57,624 bases of DNA from the NCBI GenBank assembly GCA_019120615.1, contig DWUT01000060.1, positions 1-57,624 of the forward strand, read 5' to 3'. The notes below the pieces were generated by a model. That model was given only the letters and a program-made list of their open reading frames with translations. It did not search any database and was not told where the DNA came from. How positions within the stretch are numbered: the first letter of the stretch is position 1; every line of letters begins with the position of its first letter. The DNA comes from Candidatus Mediterraneibacter norfolkensis (GTDB taxonomy: Bacteria > Bacillota > Clostridia > Lachnospirales > Lachnospiraceae). A program made the translations under genes and the position numbers. Positions 32,561 to 41,532 of the stretch are shown here, piece by piece.

Positions 32561-32664
32561 ATCGATCCCTCCTTTTTTAATTGATCTTTGATATTCCGGA
32601 CACTTGTTATCTACCTTCATTATAACTCTGACAGGGTATAGATACAAATACAACTTGTCGAATT

Positions 32665-32712
32665 TGTGAACGGTGCCGTGTACTTTGTACAAAGTACACG
32701 GCACCGTTCACA
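32665..32712. repeat. 48-bp perfect palindrome
   Basis: The two 24-base halves, starting TGTGAACGGTGCCGTG and ending CACGGCACCGTTCACA, are exact reverse complements with no spacer. It lies between the ABC permease stop (32725) and the cytidylate-kinase-like gene start. No T-run follows on the - strand, so it is not a classical terminator. It could be a dispersed palindromic element, an mRNA stability hairpin or a recombination site. Confidence 0.85.
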
Positions 32713-32724
32713 GAATTTTCACAA

Positions 32725-35214
32725 TTATTCGGAATACCTCACCCGGTCGATCAGACTCATCTTTCGGAAATTACGGGATACCGCGAAGGAGAGGATGAGC
32801 TGGATCACCGTGACGGCAAATGCCAGGACGAGGGCGGGCAGGAGTGGGTAGTGGAATGTTGTAATGTTCATCATTCCGTCTGCCCGGGCGTAGAGGAACG
32901 CCCCGTATCCGGCAAGACTGCCCAGTCCCAGGGAGAGAATCAGCGTAAACAGGGAGTAGAACAGTCCCTCGGTCTGCATCATACGGGTGAGCTGGCGTTC
33001 GGACATTCCAAGGGTCTGCAGGACGCCCAGTTCATGCCGCCTTGTGTAGATGCTGTTGATCATGGTATTGATCAGGTTCATCACTCCAATGGCGCCCAGG
33101 ATGATGAGGAAGGTGTATCCGGCCATCCGGATGACAGATGTGACGCTTTCCCACTGTGCAAGGTAGTGTTCGTAATTGTCTGCCTCAAAGAAGGGGCTGG
33201 AATCTGCAAGTTCCTGTAGAGCGTCGTATGCAGTATCTTTCCGGGCAGGATCTACAGTGATTTCACAGGTTTTCGTAAGGTTTCCGGGACACAGCTCTGA
33301 CAGGACGCTCTGGGGAAGGGCAAACTGGGTCCCGACAAATCCGGGCGAGAACCGGCAGAAGCCCACGAGCTTAAATGTTTTTTCAAAGCAGCCTTCCCCT
33401 GTATCGAATACGATGCGGATGGAATCACCGATGTGACAGTCCGGATACCAGACCTGAAGGGTACGGTTGGCCACGATCCTGTCTCCGGAGAGAAGATTTT
33501 CGTAGGAGAAGTTCCCTTCCACTGCGCTCTTTTCCAGTTCTTTGGCATAGGTTGGATCCAGTCCTGTAATATAGGCTCCATCGGTAATATCTCCATCCGG
33601 ATCAAGATCCGGGAGCGTGCCGATGAGAAAGGTCTTTGTGCGAACCTGTTCCACACCGGGGACGGATTGTATCTTTTCCAGGAATGCCTCATCCATGGGA
33701 TTGTTCCGGATGATGGAGGTCCAGGCCCGGTCCGGGTTCATCTGGTCGTGCTCCCAGTTGTCGATATAAATACGGAAATCCGACTCGATATCTTCCCGGG
33801 CAATCTCTCTGGGAGACGCGCAGCTTAAAATAGTGGCAACAGTCATGAACAGGATGCCGATGGCGCTGAGAGTGACCACGGTGAGCGCGGTGCGCTTCCG
33901 GTTCCTCGAGAGATTCGCAAGAGTCAGGCGGAACAGGTTCAGGTCCTGATACCCCCGGCGATGCTTTTTCCTTCCGCTTTCACCGCCCTGATAGCGGATG
34001 GCCTCGATCGGGGAAATCCTGGATGCAGTCCTCATGGGACGGAGCAGAGCCAGATAGACAGTGGCAAGCACGACAGCAGCAGTCAGCAGATAGATCCAGA
34101 GATGGAACTGGGGAACTTCTCCCCGGCGGATCATGTCCGCACAGAGCCGGTTAAATTCGGCTGCGCTGCTGTCAATGCCCTCTGAGTTACCGAAGGCTCC
34201 GTAGAGTCCAGGGAGTATGGGAAGGGAGATCAGGCTTCCCAGAAGGAGACCGAAAGGCAGAGCAGCGGCGGTCGCCAGCAGGCCTTCCCGGAAGACGATC
34301 TGCCGGACCTGTTTCCGGGTAGCTCCCAGTGCCCGGAGTTTCCCGTATTCCTGAACTTTCGGGATCATGGATACATAGTAAATGCTGTAGATAGTCAGGA
34401 TACCGGCAAAGACGATCACAAGGATGACGGCAGCCATTCCTGCAGCAAGAGAAGGGTCCATATAGTTTGCTAACAGATATTCATCGTTGTAAACGATATT
34501 GTTTTCATCGACACCGAAATCAGCTCCGATGATCTGTGCTTTTTCCTCGATGGCATCGGAAGTCATTCCTTCTGCCCCCAGGAGACGAATCATGACCCGG
34601 TATTCCCTTTGATCCGGAGGAACGCTTTTTTCCATGTAATCCATGGTGGTGATGACTGCATAACTTTCTGAGGCGGAGGCGGTATCAGACCGGGTAAGGA
34701 AACCGCTGATGCGGAAGGTATCCCGGGTTTCACGCCCAAGACCCTCACCTTCATAAAGCTGGAAGGGCAGTGTGATCTCGTCGCCGATCTCTGCGTTGAT
34801 TCCAAGATCATCCAGCATAGAGCGGTAGACGACAATGTCATTTTCGCGGGAGGGAAATTCGCCCTCTTCGAGTTCTGTTTTATTGAGCTTCAGCCCGGCC
34901 GGATCCAGCGCCGTCATTATGATCATAGCGTTATCGTCCGGAACCTGAGCGAAATCTTCCCGGAGTCCGACTGTTTCAATATCGTCATGGGATTTCAGAG
35001 CGTCAGCGTTCTCCTGGGAGACCTGGCGGAACATAAAATGATAGGTGGGATAGTACCGGTTCACACCGGCAAACTGTACAGTGACCATACCCGTGCCTAA
35101 ATTAAGGATGAGAAAGATAAGGAGGGTGGTCAGAAGGATCGCGACGCCGCACAGGATATTCCGGCTTTTGTTCTGTTTCAGATTCGCAAGCGCTGTCTTT
35201 GTCACCGTATTCAT
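32725..35214 (-). CDS. ABC transporter permease, MacB/FtsX type
   Basis: 829 residues: an N-terminal helix (about 20-40), a ~200-residue extracellular domain, a first FtsX-type membrane block around 255-400 ('ASRISPIEAIRYQGG' closes it), a central helix (~440-465), a second extracellular domain, and a C-terminal FtsX block (~700-829) with 'YTRRHELGVLQTLGMSERQL'. Two FtsX modules in one chain, paired with a LolD-like ATPase, is the layout of peptide-antibiotic resistance or lipoprotein/toxin exporters. Overlaps the ATPase gene by 4 bases. The two-component system upstream probably regulates it. Confidence 0.85.
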   Translation of the reverse strand: MNTVTKTALANLKQNKSRNILCGVAILLTTLLIFLILNLGTGMVTVQFAGVNRYYPTYHFMFRQVSQENADALKSHDDIETVGLREDFAQVPDDNAMIIMTALDPAGLKLNKTELEEGEFPSRENDIVVYRSMLDDLGINAEIGDEITLPFQLYEGEGLGRETRDTFRISGFLTRSDTASASESYAVITTMDYMEKSVPPDQREYRVMIRLLGAEGMTSDAIEEKAQIIGADFGVDENNIVYNDEYLLANYMDPSLAAGMAAVILVIVFAGILTIYSIYYVSMIPKVQEYGKLRALGATRKQVRQIVFREGLLATAAALPFGLLLGSLISLPILPGLYGAFGNSEGIDSSAAEFNRLCADMIRRGEVPQFHLWIYLLTAAVVLATVYLALLRPMRTASRISPIEAIRYQGGESGRKKHRRGYQDLNLFRLTLANLSRNRKRTALTVVTLSAIGILFMTVATILSCASPREIAREDIESDFRIYIDNWEHDQMNPDRAWTSIIRNNPMDEAFLEKIQSVPGVEQVRTKTFLIGTLPDLDPDGDITDGAYITGLDPTYAKELEKSAVEGNFSYENLLSGDRIVANRTLQVWYPDCHIGDSIRIVFDTGEGCFEKTFKLVGFCRFSPGFVGTQFALPQSVLSELCPGNLTKTCEITVDPARKDTAYDALQELADSSPFFEADNYEHYLAQWESVTSVIRMAGYTFLIILGAIGVMNLINTMINSIYTRRHELGVLQTLGMSERQLTRMMQTEGLFYSLFTLILSLGLGSLAGYGAFLYARADGMMNITTFHYPLLPALVLAFAVTVIQLILSFAVSRNFRKMSLIDRVRYSE

Positions 35215-35882
35215 GATCTCACCACCTTACCGTCTTCAATGACGATCATCCGATCCGCCATCTGGGCGATGGTCTCATCGTGGGTGATCATGACCAGAGT
35301 CTGCCCGTACTCCGCAACACAGCTTTTCAGGAGGCTGACTACATCCAGCTCCGTTTTAGAATCCAGGTTTCCGGTAGGTTCGTCTGCCAGGATGACGGCT
35401 GGCCGGGAGGCAAGGGCTCTGGCGATGGCGACCCGCTGCTGCTGTCCTCCGGAGAGGGTGTTGGGGAGCGCGTGGAGCCGGTCCCCCATTCCGATCTGTT
35501 CGACGATCCTGCGGACATATTTCTGGTCCGCCCTGCGGCCGTCCAGACCGATGGGAAGAACAATGTTTTCCCAGACGTTCAGGGAGGGGATCAGGTTGTA
35601 ACTCTGGAAAATGAACCCGATCTTCCGTCTGCGGAACACCGCCAGCTTTTCTTCCTTCAGGTTGAAAATATCTTTCCCTTCCAGATAAACCTTCCCGGAA
35701 TCCGGACGGTCCAGTCCACCCAGCATATGAAGGAGCGTACTCTTTCCGGAGCCGGATCTCCCCACAATGGCAGTGAACTCTCCCGCCCGGATCTTCAGGC
35801 TGGTGTGGTCCACTGCCTTCACAACGCCGTTCCCGGAGCTGTAATATTTCACAAGATCTTCTGTCTCAAGTATTTCTCGCAT
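35211..35882 (-). CDS. ABC transporter ATP-binding protein, MacB/LolD type
   Basis: 223 residues, all motifs intact: Walker A 'GRSGSGKSTLLHML', 'IGFIFQSYNLIPSLNVWENI' (Q-loop), signature 'LSGGQQQRVAIARAL', Walker B 'VILADEPTGNLDSKT', H-loop 'MITHDETIAQ'. The 'ADEPTGNLD' form is typical of the MacB/LolD/BceA group. Partner of the 829-residue permease. ATG 35882 follows AAGGAGGCTT on the - strand. Confidence 0.92.
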   Translation of the reverse strand: MREILETEDLVKYYSSGNGVVKAVDHTSLKIRAGEFTAIVGRSGSGKSTLLHMLGGLDRPDSGKVYLEGKDIFNLKEEKLAVFRRRKIGFIFQSYNLIPSLNVWENIVLPIGLDGRRADQKYVRRIVEQIGMGDRLHALPNTLSGGQQQRVAIARALASRPAVILADEPTGNLDSKTELDVVSLLKSCVAEYGQTLVMITHDETIAQMADRMIVIEDGKVVRS

Positions 35883-35982
35883 GGTATAAGCCTCCTTGTT
35901 GTGTTTATGCTGAAAGTATAGTATGTCAGTATTACAGGACGCTTACAGAAAGGATAACAGAATTGTAAGAATTAAAGAGATA

Positions 35983-37206
35983 CTATGCAGTCTCTTCTGC
36001 CGCGGAGAAGCTATGCAGAGGAAGGGTCAGGACAAAGGTACTTCCGCCGCTGTTTCCCGACTTTACACAGATCGTACCGTCCTGTTCTTCCAGAATCCGG
36101 CGGGCAAGATAAAGCCCCACGCCGGATCCGTCAGTCTGTTTGACTTCCGGAGCACTTCCCCTGTAGAAACGTTTGAAGATATCCTGGACTTCTGACGCCG
36201 GGATGCCGATGCCCTGGTCCGAGATCTCGATCATCATACAACTGACCAGATGTGAGACCCGGATGGAGACGGATGATTCTGCCGGGGAGTATTTTACCGC
36301 GTTGTCCAGGATGTTGAGGAGGACTTCCGAAGTCCAGCGGGGATCGTGGAAGATGAGGACGTCAGGAAATTCTTCCAGGGAGATATCGATTCCTTTCTCA
36401 AAGGCTTTCATATAGATGCCGCTCACTGCCAGGGAGATCGTCTCCTTCAGGCTGGCGTTTTCGGGGCGGATCCGGATCATACCCGATTCCAGCCGGGTAA
36501 GCTGGGAAAAGACTCCCAGGAGAGACCCCAGTTTTGCTACCTCTTCCCGTTCTTTCCGGGTAAATTCGGCGTGTTCTTCCGGGGTGAGGTCAGGGGAATC
36601 CGCCAGCTCATAACTCATTTTCAGAGAGGAGAGGGGCGTTTTAAGCTGGTGAGAAATGTCCGTGACAAGGGATTTTGTGTTCTGTTCCTCCCGGCGGAGT
36701 CTCTGCTCCATGAGAGAGGATTTTCGTTTCAGTTCTTCCAGTTCCAGGGTCAGCCGATCGATCTGTTCCCGGTCTTTTTTTGACTCCGCGCTGCTCTTAA
36801 GCAGGAAGAGAACAGTCAGGACTGCAGCTCCGGTGAGGACAGCCGCGCATGAAAGCGCGTATCGCCACATCGTTCCGGAACGAAGGCTGTCGCTTAAGGT
36901 GTAGCCGTATTTGTCAAAGAGGCGGAGACCTTCCGAAAGAGGATCCGCTTTTCCGGCGGTGGCGGAACTGTCAGAAAAAGAAGCGTCGGCGTCAGATGCA
37001 GATCCGGTATTCGGAGCTTTTCCGTTAAAGACCGCTGCCAGGGCTGCTTCTTCCTCCGGGTATTCTTCCGAAAGGGCGCCCAGCTTCCGGGCGTCCTCCT
37101 GATATACTGTATTCCAGGCGCCGCGCAGAAGGAAAAATCCCAGTGCCAGCGTGATCAGCAGGATCCCGGCGCACAGGATCACTCTCTGTAACTTTCTTCT
37201 GTCCAT
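35983..37206 (-). CDS. Sensor histidine kinase
   Basis: 407 residues from ATG 37206 ('MDRRKLQRVILCAG'), which overlaps the end of the response-regulator gene. Two membrane helices (about 8-26 and ~118-140) flank a ~90-residue extracellular domain with Ser/Ala/Asp-rich stretches. A coiled-coil linker precedes 'LVTDISHQLKTPLSSLKMSY' (phospho-acceptor His), then N box 'LLNILDNAVKYSP', 'ISDQGIGIP' and 'GSGVGLYLARRI'. Neighbour of the MacB-type ABC genes, which it likely controls. Confidence 0.88.
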   Translation of the reverse strand: MDRRKLQRVILCAGILLITLALGFFLLRGAWNTVYQEDARKLGALSEEYPEEEAALAAVFNGKAPNTGSASDADASFSDSSATAGKADPLSEGLRLFDKYGYTLSDSLRSGTMWRYALSCAAVLTGAAVLTVLFLLKSSAESKKDREQIDRLTLELEELKRKSSLMEQRLRREEQNTKSLVTDISHQLKTPLSSLKMSYELADSPDLTPEEHAEFTRKEREEVAKLGSLLGVFSQLTRLESGMIRIRPENASLKETISLAVSGIYMKAFEKGIDISLEEFPDVLIFHDPRWTSEVLLNILDNAVKYSPAESSVSIRVSHLVSCMMIEISDQGIGIPASEVQDIFKRFYRGSAPEVKQTDGSGVGLYLARRILEEQDGTICVKSGNSGGSTFVLTLPLHSFSAAEETA

Positions 37207-37853
37207 ATATAACCGATCCCCCTTACATTCTGGATATAAGAACCGCCTAACTTCCCTTTCAGACGGCTGATGTTTACGGGCACAGTGTTGTCGTCCACAA
37301 ACTGTCCGTCCGTATCCCACACATGCTCCAGTATCTGATCTTTCGTCAGGACCTGCCGCGCGTTCTCCATGAAAAGCACCAGAAGCTGAAGTTCCTTTTT
37401 GCTTAAGGAAAGGGGCTCCTGCAGCCTGTACGCTTTCATTTCCGTATAGGATACCGTGATCTCCCCGGAGCGGATCCGGGTCCGGGGCGCGCTGTCCGCC
37501 CGCCGCATGAAAGCGTGGACCTTGGAGACAAGGACCATCAGGCTGAAGGGCTTGGTGATGTAGTCGTCAGCGCCCATATCATAGCCGTTTACCATGTCGA
37601 CCTCCGAGTCCATGGCGGTCAGAAAGAGGCGGAAAACATTGCTCTTTCTGCGGATATCAGCGCAGAAGTCCAGACCGCTGCCGTCGGGCAGGGTGATGTC
37701 GCTGATGATCAGGTCAGGACTGCATGTATTGAAAAGTTCTTTGGCTTCTTTGATCGTGAAGGCGGAGCGGACGTCGTAGCCTTCTTTTGTGAGTTTGAGG
37801 GAGATCCCCCGGTTTAGGTTGGCGTCGTCCTCCAGAAGAAGTATGGTGTTCAT
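37179..37853 (-). CDS. OmpR-family response regulator
   Basis: 224 residues. Receiver 'ILLLEDDANLNRGISLKL', phospho-acceptor Asp in 'PDLIISDITLPDGSG', 'LFLTAMDSE', Lys in 'DYITKPFSL'; winged helix from ~130 with 'LSLSKKELQLLVLFMENA' and 'YIQNVRGIGYIW'. First gene of a regulator-kinase-ATPase-permease cluster on the - strand. The 100-base gap before the ATPase gene leaves room for a regulated promoter. Confidence 0.9.
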   Translation of the reverse strand: MNTILLLEDDANLNRGISLKLTKEGYDVRSAFTIKEAKELFNTCSPDLIISDITLPDGSGLDFCADIRRKSNVFRLFLTAMDSEVDMVNGYDMGADDYITKPFSLMVLVSKVHAFMRRADSAPRTRIRSGEITVSYTEMKAYRLQEPLSLSKKELQLLVLFMENARQVLTKDQILEHVWDTDGQFVDDNTVPVNISRLKGKLGGSYIQNVRGIGYIWTEESYRE

Positions 37854-38065
37854 CGGTTTGGTCTCCTTTGATGATCAGATTAAGAAATGTTTGACACATT
37901 GCGAAAGAATGTGCGTTCGGTGAGATTAATATATCATTTCATCAACAGAGAATCAAGACAGGACCGCTGCGTTTCCGTGTTCTGGATAGGGCTTGAAATA
38001 CAGGAGAGAACGCATACGATGGAAGAAGATCTGCGAAATATGATGTCAAAGACGGTAAAATCCAG

Positions 38066-38071
38066 TATAAT
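38066..38071 (+). promoter_or_regulatory. Candidate -10 box upstream of the DUF6472 gene
   Basis: A perfect TATAAT with a poorly matching -35 (TGTCAA) 16 bases upstream. It supports transcription starting near 38078 and so the downstream start at 38142 rather than the longer open frame. Confidence 0.35.
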
Positions 38072-38141
38072 ACAATTAGTGCGCCGGTCAGTGAAGGAAA
38101 ACGGCAGGCAGATCAGAAAAGAAACAGAGGATAAGATAAAT

Positions 38142-38336
38142 ATGCAGAAGAAAAGCAAAGAGAGGACAAGCTGCGATACATGCGCGTTCTATGTATATGA
38201 CGACGAGTATGGAGAATATTACTGCGATATGAATATGGATGAGGACGACTACATGCGGATCATATCTGATCGGTATTACCAGTGTCCCTATTACCGGAAC
38301 GGAGATGAGTACGCAGTGGTAAGGAAGCAGATCTAG
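38142..38336 (+). CDS. DUF6472-like small Cys-containing protein
   Basis: 64 residues from ATG 38142, preceded by AGAGGATAAGATAAAT; an alternative ATG at 38019 would add 41 residues. The protein is 'SCDTCAFYVYDDEYGEYYC', then 'MNMDEDDYMR' and 'CPYYRNGDEYAVVRKQ', with four Cys as two C-x2-C / C...C pairs that could bind zinc. As I recall this is the DUF6472 family of Clostridia. Function unknown. Confidence 0.7.
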   Translation: MQKKSKERTSCDTCAFYVYDDEYGEYYCDMNMDEDDYMRIISDRYYQCPYYRNGDEYAVVRKQI

Positions 38337-38360
38337 AATATCTGAGATAAGGAGTTTGAG

Positions 38361-39116
38361 ATGCCGGAGAAGACCAGAAAAACAGCGGTTTTATTTGACG
38401 TAGACGATACATTGTATGACCAGACGGTTCCGTTTAAAGAGGCGTATGCGAAATATTTCGGGGCAGAGCCTGCAGTGCCGGCGGATGTGATCTACCCTGT
38501 CACGAGAAAATACAGCGACCGGGTATACTCCCGGGCGATGGCGGGAGAGATCACAATGGAAGAAATGTATATTTACCGGGTGCAGAAAGCCTTTGAGGAA
38601 TTTGACATTTCCATTACGGATAAAGAAGCGCTCGATTTCCAGAAAATCTATGCAGACCGACAGAGACATATCCATATGTCTCCTTTGATGGAGGAGATAC
38701 TGAGTTTTTGTTCGGAAAAGGCGGAACTGGGGATCATCACCAACGGGTCGTCCGCTCATCAGTGGAACAAAGTGAAAAGCCTTCAGGCGGAGAGGTGGAT
38801 CCCTCACGGGAATATCTTCGTATCCGCGGATGTGGGGGCGGAGAAACCGGAGAGGAAGATCTTTGATTGCGCGAAGCAGGCGATGGGACTGGAGGATACT
38901 GAAATCTGGTTTGTCGGAGATGCATATGCACTGGATGTGGTGGGAGCGTTGAACGCCGGATGGAACGCGGTGTGGATGAACCGGAGACGGAGACAAAGGC
39001 CGGAAGATGCGGGGAGAACGGGACCGGGAAGAGTGGTCTGTGTGGAGACGGAAGAGGAATTGGATGGATTTATCAGGGAACTTCTGGGGGGATGCCCTGA
39101 ACGGAGAAAGAAATGA
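38361..39116 (+). CDS. HAD-family hydrolase (HAD-IA, YjjG-like)
   Basis: 251 residues. Motif I 'VLFDVDDTLYDQT' (nucleophile and acid/base Asp), motif II 'IITNGSSAHQWNKV', motif III Lys in 'ADVGAEKPERKIF', motif IV 'WFVGDAYALDVVGALNAG'. The helical cap is inserted after motif I. YjjG-like enzymes clear non-canonical nucleotides; other members act on sugar phosphates, so the substrate is open. Its stop overlaps the next gene by 4 bases. Confidence 0.85.
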   Translation: MPEKTRKTAVLFDVDDTLYDQTVPFKEAYAKYFGAEPAVPADVIYPVTRKYSDRVYSRAMAGEITMEEMYIYRVQKAFEEFDISITDKEALDFQKIYADRQRHIHMSPLMEEILSFCSEKAELGIITNGSSAHQWNKVKSLQAERWIPHGNIFVSADVGAEKPERKIFDCAKQAMGLEDTEIWFVGDAYALDVVGALNAGWNAVWMNRRRRQRPEDAGRTGPGRVVCVETEEELDGFIRELLGGCPERRKK

Positions 39117-39829
39117 ATGAATTCTGGAATGGACTAAAACACAGCAGTGCTTTCTGCTTTACATTTGATGAGCAAGGAAAACCTGTAGATGTAGAAAAAA
39201 CGGACTATATTTTATATCAGGGAACTATATTTCCCTTTGATATATTCGGGGATGAACTTTGGTCACTGAATGACTATTGCTACGGCATCGTGAAGCTGCT
39301 TGAACAGGAAGAAGAAAAATGTCTGGAGAGAAGAAAAAGGATAGAATCGGGTGCTTATGCGAATACGTATGGATTTACAGATTATGAGTGGTTTTCCAGT
39401 ATAGCGTCTGAAGAATATAAGAGGGAATGGATCGCTGATGTGATGATTCCGCATTTAATCATTTTACTGTATTCATTTTTAGAAAAAACTATGAATCACA
39501 TATATAAACTTTTTGAAGAAGAAGGAAGGATTAGCTTTAAACCAAAGGGAAAAATTCCGTATTTATACAGGTATTTATGCAGTATATCAGGAAAGTCGGT
39601 GGAAGAGTTCCATGAAGAGTATTCGGATTTGTATGATATTTTAGATCAGTTCAGGATTATAAGAAATAATTTTGCCCATGATAACCTGGAGGGAGTAGCG
39701 ATGGAGGGGAAGCGAGACTATGCATATGAAACAAGAAAGCTCTCACTAACGTTCAGGCTGATCGACTTTATCAGCGTGATCACGCTCCTTATCTACGAGA
39801 CTGAAAAGATTTATAAAAGAGGAAACTAA
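39113..39829 (+). CDS. HEPN-like protein, possible RNase or defence protein
   Basis: 238 residues, largely helical. The C-terminal third has 'FRIIRNNFAHDNLEG', an R-x4-H motif (Arg184, His189) as in HEPN ribonucleases, with a conserved-type Glu in an earlier helix ('LYSFLEKTMNHIY', Glu124), a pattern seen in Abi/HEPN proteins. Its base composition is noticeably more AT-rich than the neighbours, hinting at acquisition. It overlaps the HAD gene by 4 bases and is 1 base from the SWIM gene. RNase activity is inferred from the motif only. Confidence 0.5.
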   Translation: MNEFWNGLKHSSAFCFTFDEQGKPVDVEKTDYILYQGTIFPFDIFGDELWSLNDYCYGIVKLLEQEEEKCLERRKRIESGAYANTYGFTDYEWFSSIASEEYKREWIADVMIPHLIILLYSFLEKTMNHIYKLFEEEGRISFKPKGKIPYLYRYLCSISGKSVEEFHEEYSDLYDILDQFRIIRNNFAHDNLEGVAMEGKRDYAYETRKLSLTFRLIDFISVITLLIYETEKIYKRGN

Positions 39830-39830
39830 A

Positions 39831-41501
39831 ATGCAGAACTGGAAAGAACTGTTCCGTCCCCACATTCTGGAGCGGGGACGGAACTATTATGAAGAAGGAG
39901 CTGTCGTCTCCCTGGACAGGACAGATACAGGGTACCACGCAGAGGTGGAGGGGACCGAGGATTATGAGGTGTCCATTGAGATACAGGACGATGAGATCAC
40001 GGATATGTACTGCAGTTGTCCCTATGCGGATTCAGGAAACTACTGCAAGCATATGGCGGCGGTGCTTTACGAGATCGAAGGCGGTCCCGGAGATCCTTTT
40101 GAGGAACTTGCAAAGCGGAAAAACGAGCGGCTTCAGGCGGTTCAGGATCTTATAGAACGGATACCGGAAGAAGAGCTTAAGAAACTGATGGCCTCACTTA
40201 TATGTCAGGACGAGGATCTTTATAATCGGCTCATGACCCAATATGCCCCGGTCGGTCCGGCAACACTGACCCGCCTGAAACATCAGATCGATGAGATTGG
40301 CCGGAAATATTCTGACAGAAGCGGATTTATAGATTACAGAAATGCATATGAGTATGTCGGGGACCTTGGGACTGTGTTGTATGAGAACGTTCCTCAGTTG
40401 CTGAAAAGAAACTGTCCGGAGGAGGCATTTGAACTTACTAATTATGTCTTCCATGAGATCGGGAACCGGGAGATGGACGATTCGGACGGCGGTTATACTT
40501 ATATAGGAGGCGTATGCTATGATAACTGGAAGAAGATCCTTATGGCAGCGGACGAGGAGCAGGAAAAGCAGATGATCCGGTGGTTCAGGGAACATCGAAG
40601 GAACTATGTGTCAGAGTATATGGAAGATTATCTTGAAGATTTTCTTATCACGGAATTTCATGATGAAGGACTGCTGAGGGAACAGATCCGGGAAGTGGAT
40701 GAAAAGATAGAGAAACTGGAACAGAGCGAAGCGAAAGACAGTTGGAACTATCAATACCTGTATCCCTCTTGCGTTCTCCAGCGGATCAGTCTGATGGAAC
40801 GCCTGGAGTGTCCGAAGGAAGAAATACGGCGATATAGAAACAGATACCGACAGTTCCACGAAATTCGAGAGGCGGAGGTAAAAGACTATCTGCTCTCAAA
40901 AGAGTATGACCGGGCGGAAGCCGTATTAAAGGAGAGTAAGGAACTGGATAAAGGTTCTCCGGGACTCGTATCAAAATACAGTTCCAAACTCATCGAGATT
41001 TATGATATGACCGGACAGAAGGAGAAATATAAAAGTGAACTGATCTGGCATATCTTTGAGTGCGGGGAGTACGGGCTTGACAATCTTCTGAAGCTGAAAG
41101 CAGTGTGCAGTCCGGAGGAATGGCAGGAACTGAGAGGGAAGATGCTGGTTTCGGAGAAACTTCGCACGATAAGGTGCGAACTGCTTGACCATGAAGAGAT
41201 GTATGACCGTTTGATGCAGGAAATCCGGATGTCCGGAAGCATCACTGCTCTGGATCGGTATGAAAAGGTTTTAAAGAAACGCTTCCCGGAAGAAGTGCGT
41301 GATATGTATGTCAGATATGTGCAGCGGGCAGCAGAGGGAGCGGCACAACGGAAAGCATACCGGGATCTGATAAGCTATCTGAAAAAGCTTCGAAGATATC
41401 CGGATGGAAGGGAAATCGCCGAGAAGACGGCAGCGGTCTGGATGGATACATATAAAAGGCGTTCAGCCATGATGGACGAACTACGGAAAGCAGGATTCTG
41501 A
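39831..41501 (+). CDS. SWIM zinc-finger protein
   Basis: 556 residues. SWIM motif 'MYCSCPYADSGNYCKHMAAV' with Cys61, Cys63, Cys72 and His74 (C-x-C-xn-C-x-H), a zinc-binding fold seen in DNA/protein-binding proteins and beside SNF2 helicases. The rest is helical and repeat-like, ending 'YKRRSAMMDELRKAGF'. ATG 39831 follows AAGAGGAAACTAAA. No helicase domain is fused, but an MrfA-like helicase follows 31 bases downstream. Function unknown. The partial gene at 1-566 may be a relative. Confidence 0.8.
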   Translation: MQNWKELFRPHILERGRNYYEEGAVVSLDRTDTGYHAEVEGTEDYEVSIEIQDDEITDMYCSCPYADSGNYCKHMAAVLYEIEGGPGDPFEELAKRKNERLQAVQDLIERIPEEELKKLMASLICQDEDLYNRLMTQYAPVGPATLTRLKHQIDEIGRKYSDRSGFIDYRNAYEYVGDLGTVLYENVPQLLKRNCPEEAFELTNYVFHEIGNREMDDSDGGYTYIGGVCYDNWKKILMAADEEQEKQMIRWFREHRRNYVSEYMEDYLEDFLITEFHDEGLLREQIREVDEKIEKLEQSEAKDSWNYQYLYPSCVLQRISLMERLECPKEEIRRYRNRYRQFHEIREAEVKDYLLSKEYDRAEAVLKESKELDKGSPGLVSKYSSKLIEIYDMTGQKEKYKSELIWHIFECGEYGLDNLLKLKAVCSPEEWQELRGKMLVSEKLRTIRCELLDHEEMYDRLMQEIRMSGSITALDRYEKVLKKRFPEEVRDMYVRYVQRAAEGAAQRKAYRDLISYLKKLRRYPDGREIAEKTAAVWMDTYKRRSAMMDELRKAGF

Positions 41502-41532
41502 GAAAACATTTAAATAAACAAAGAGGTTTACA

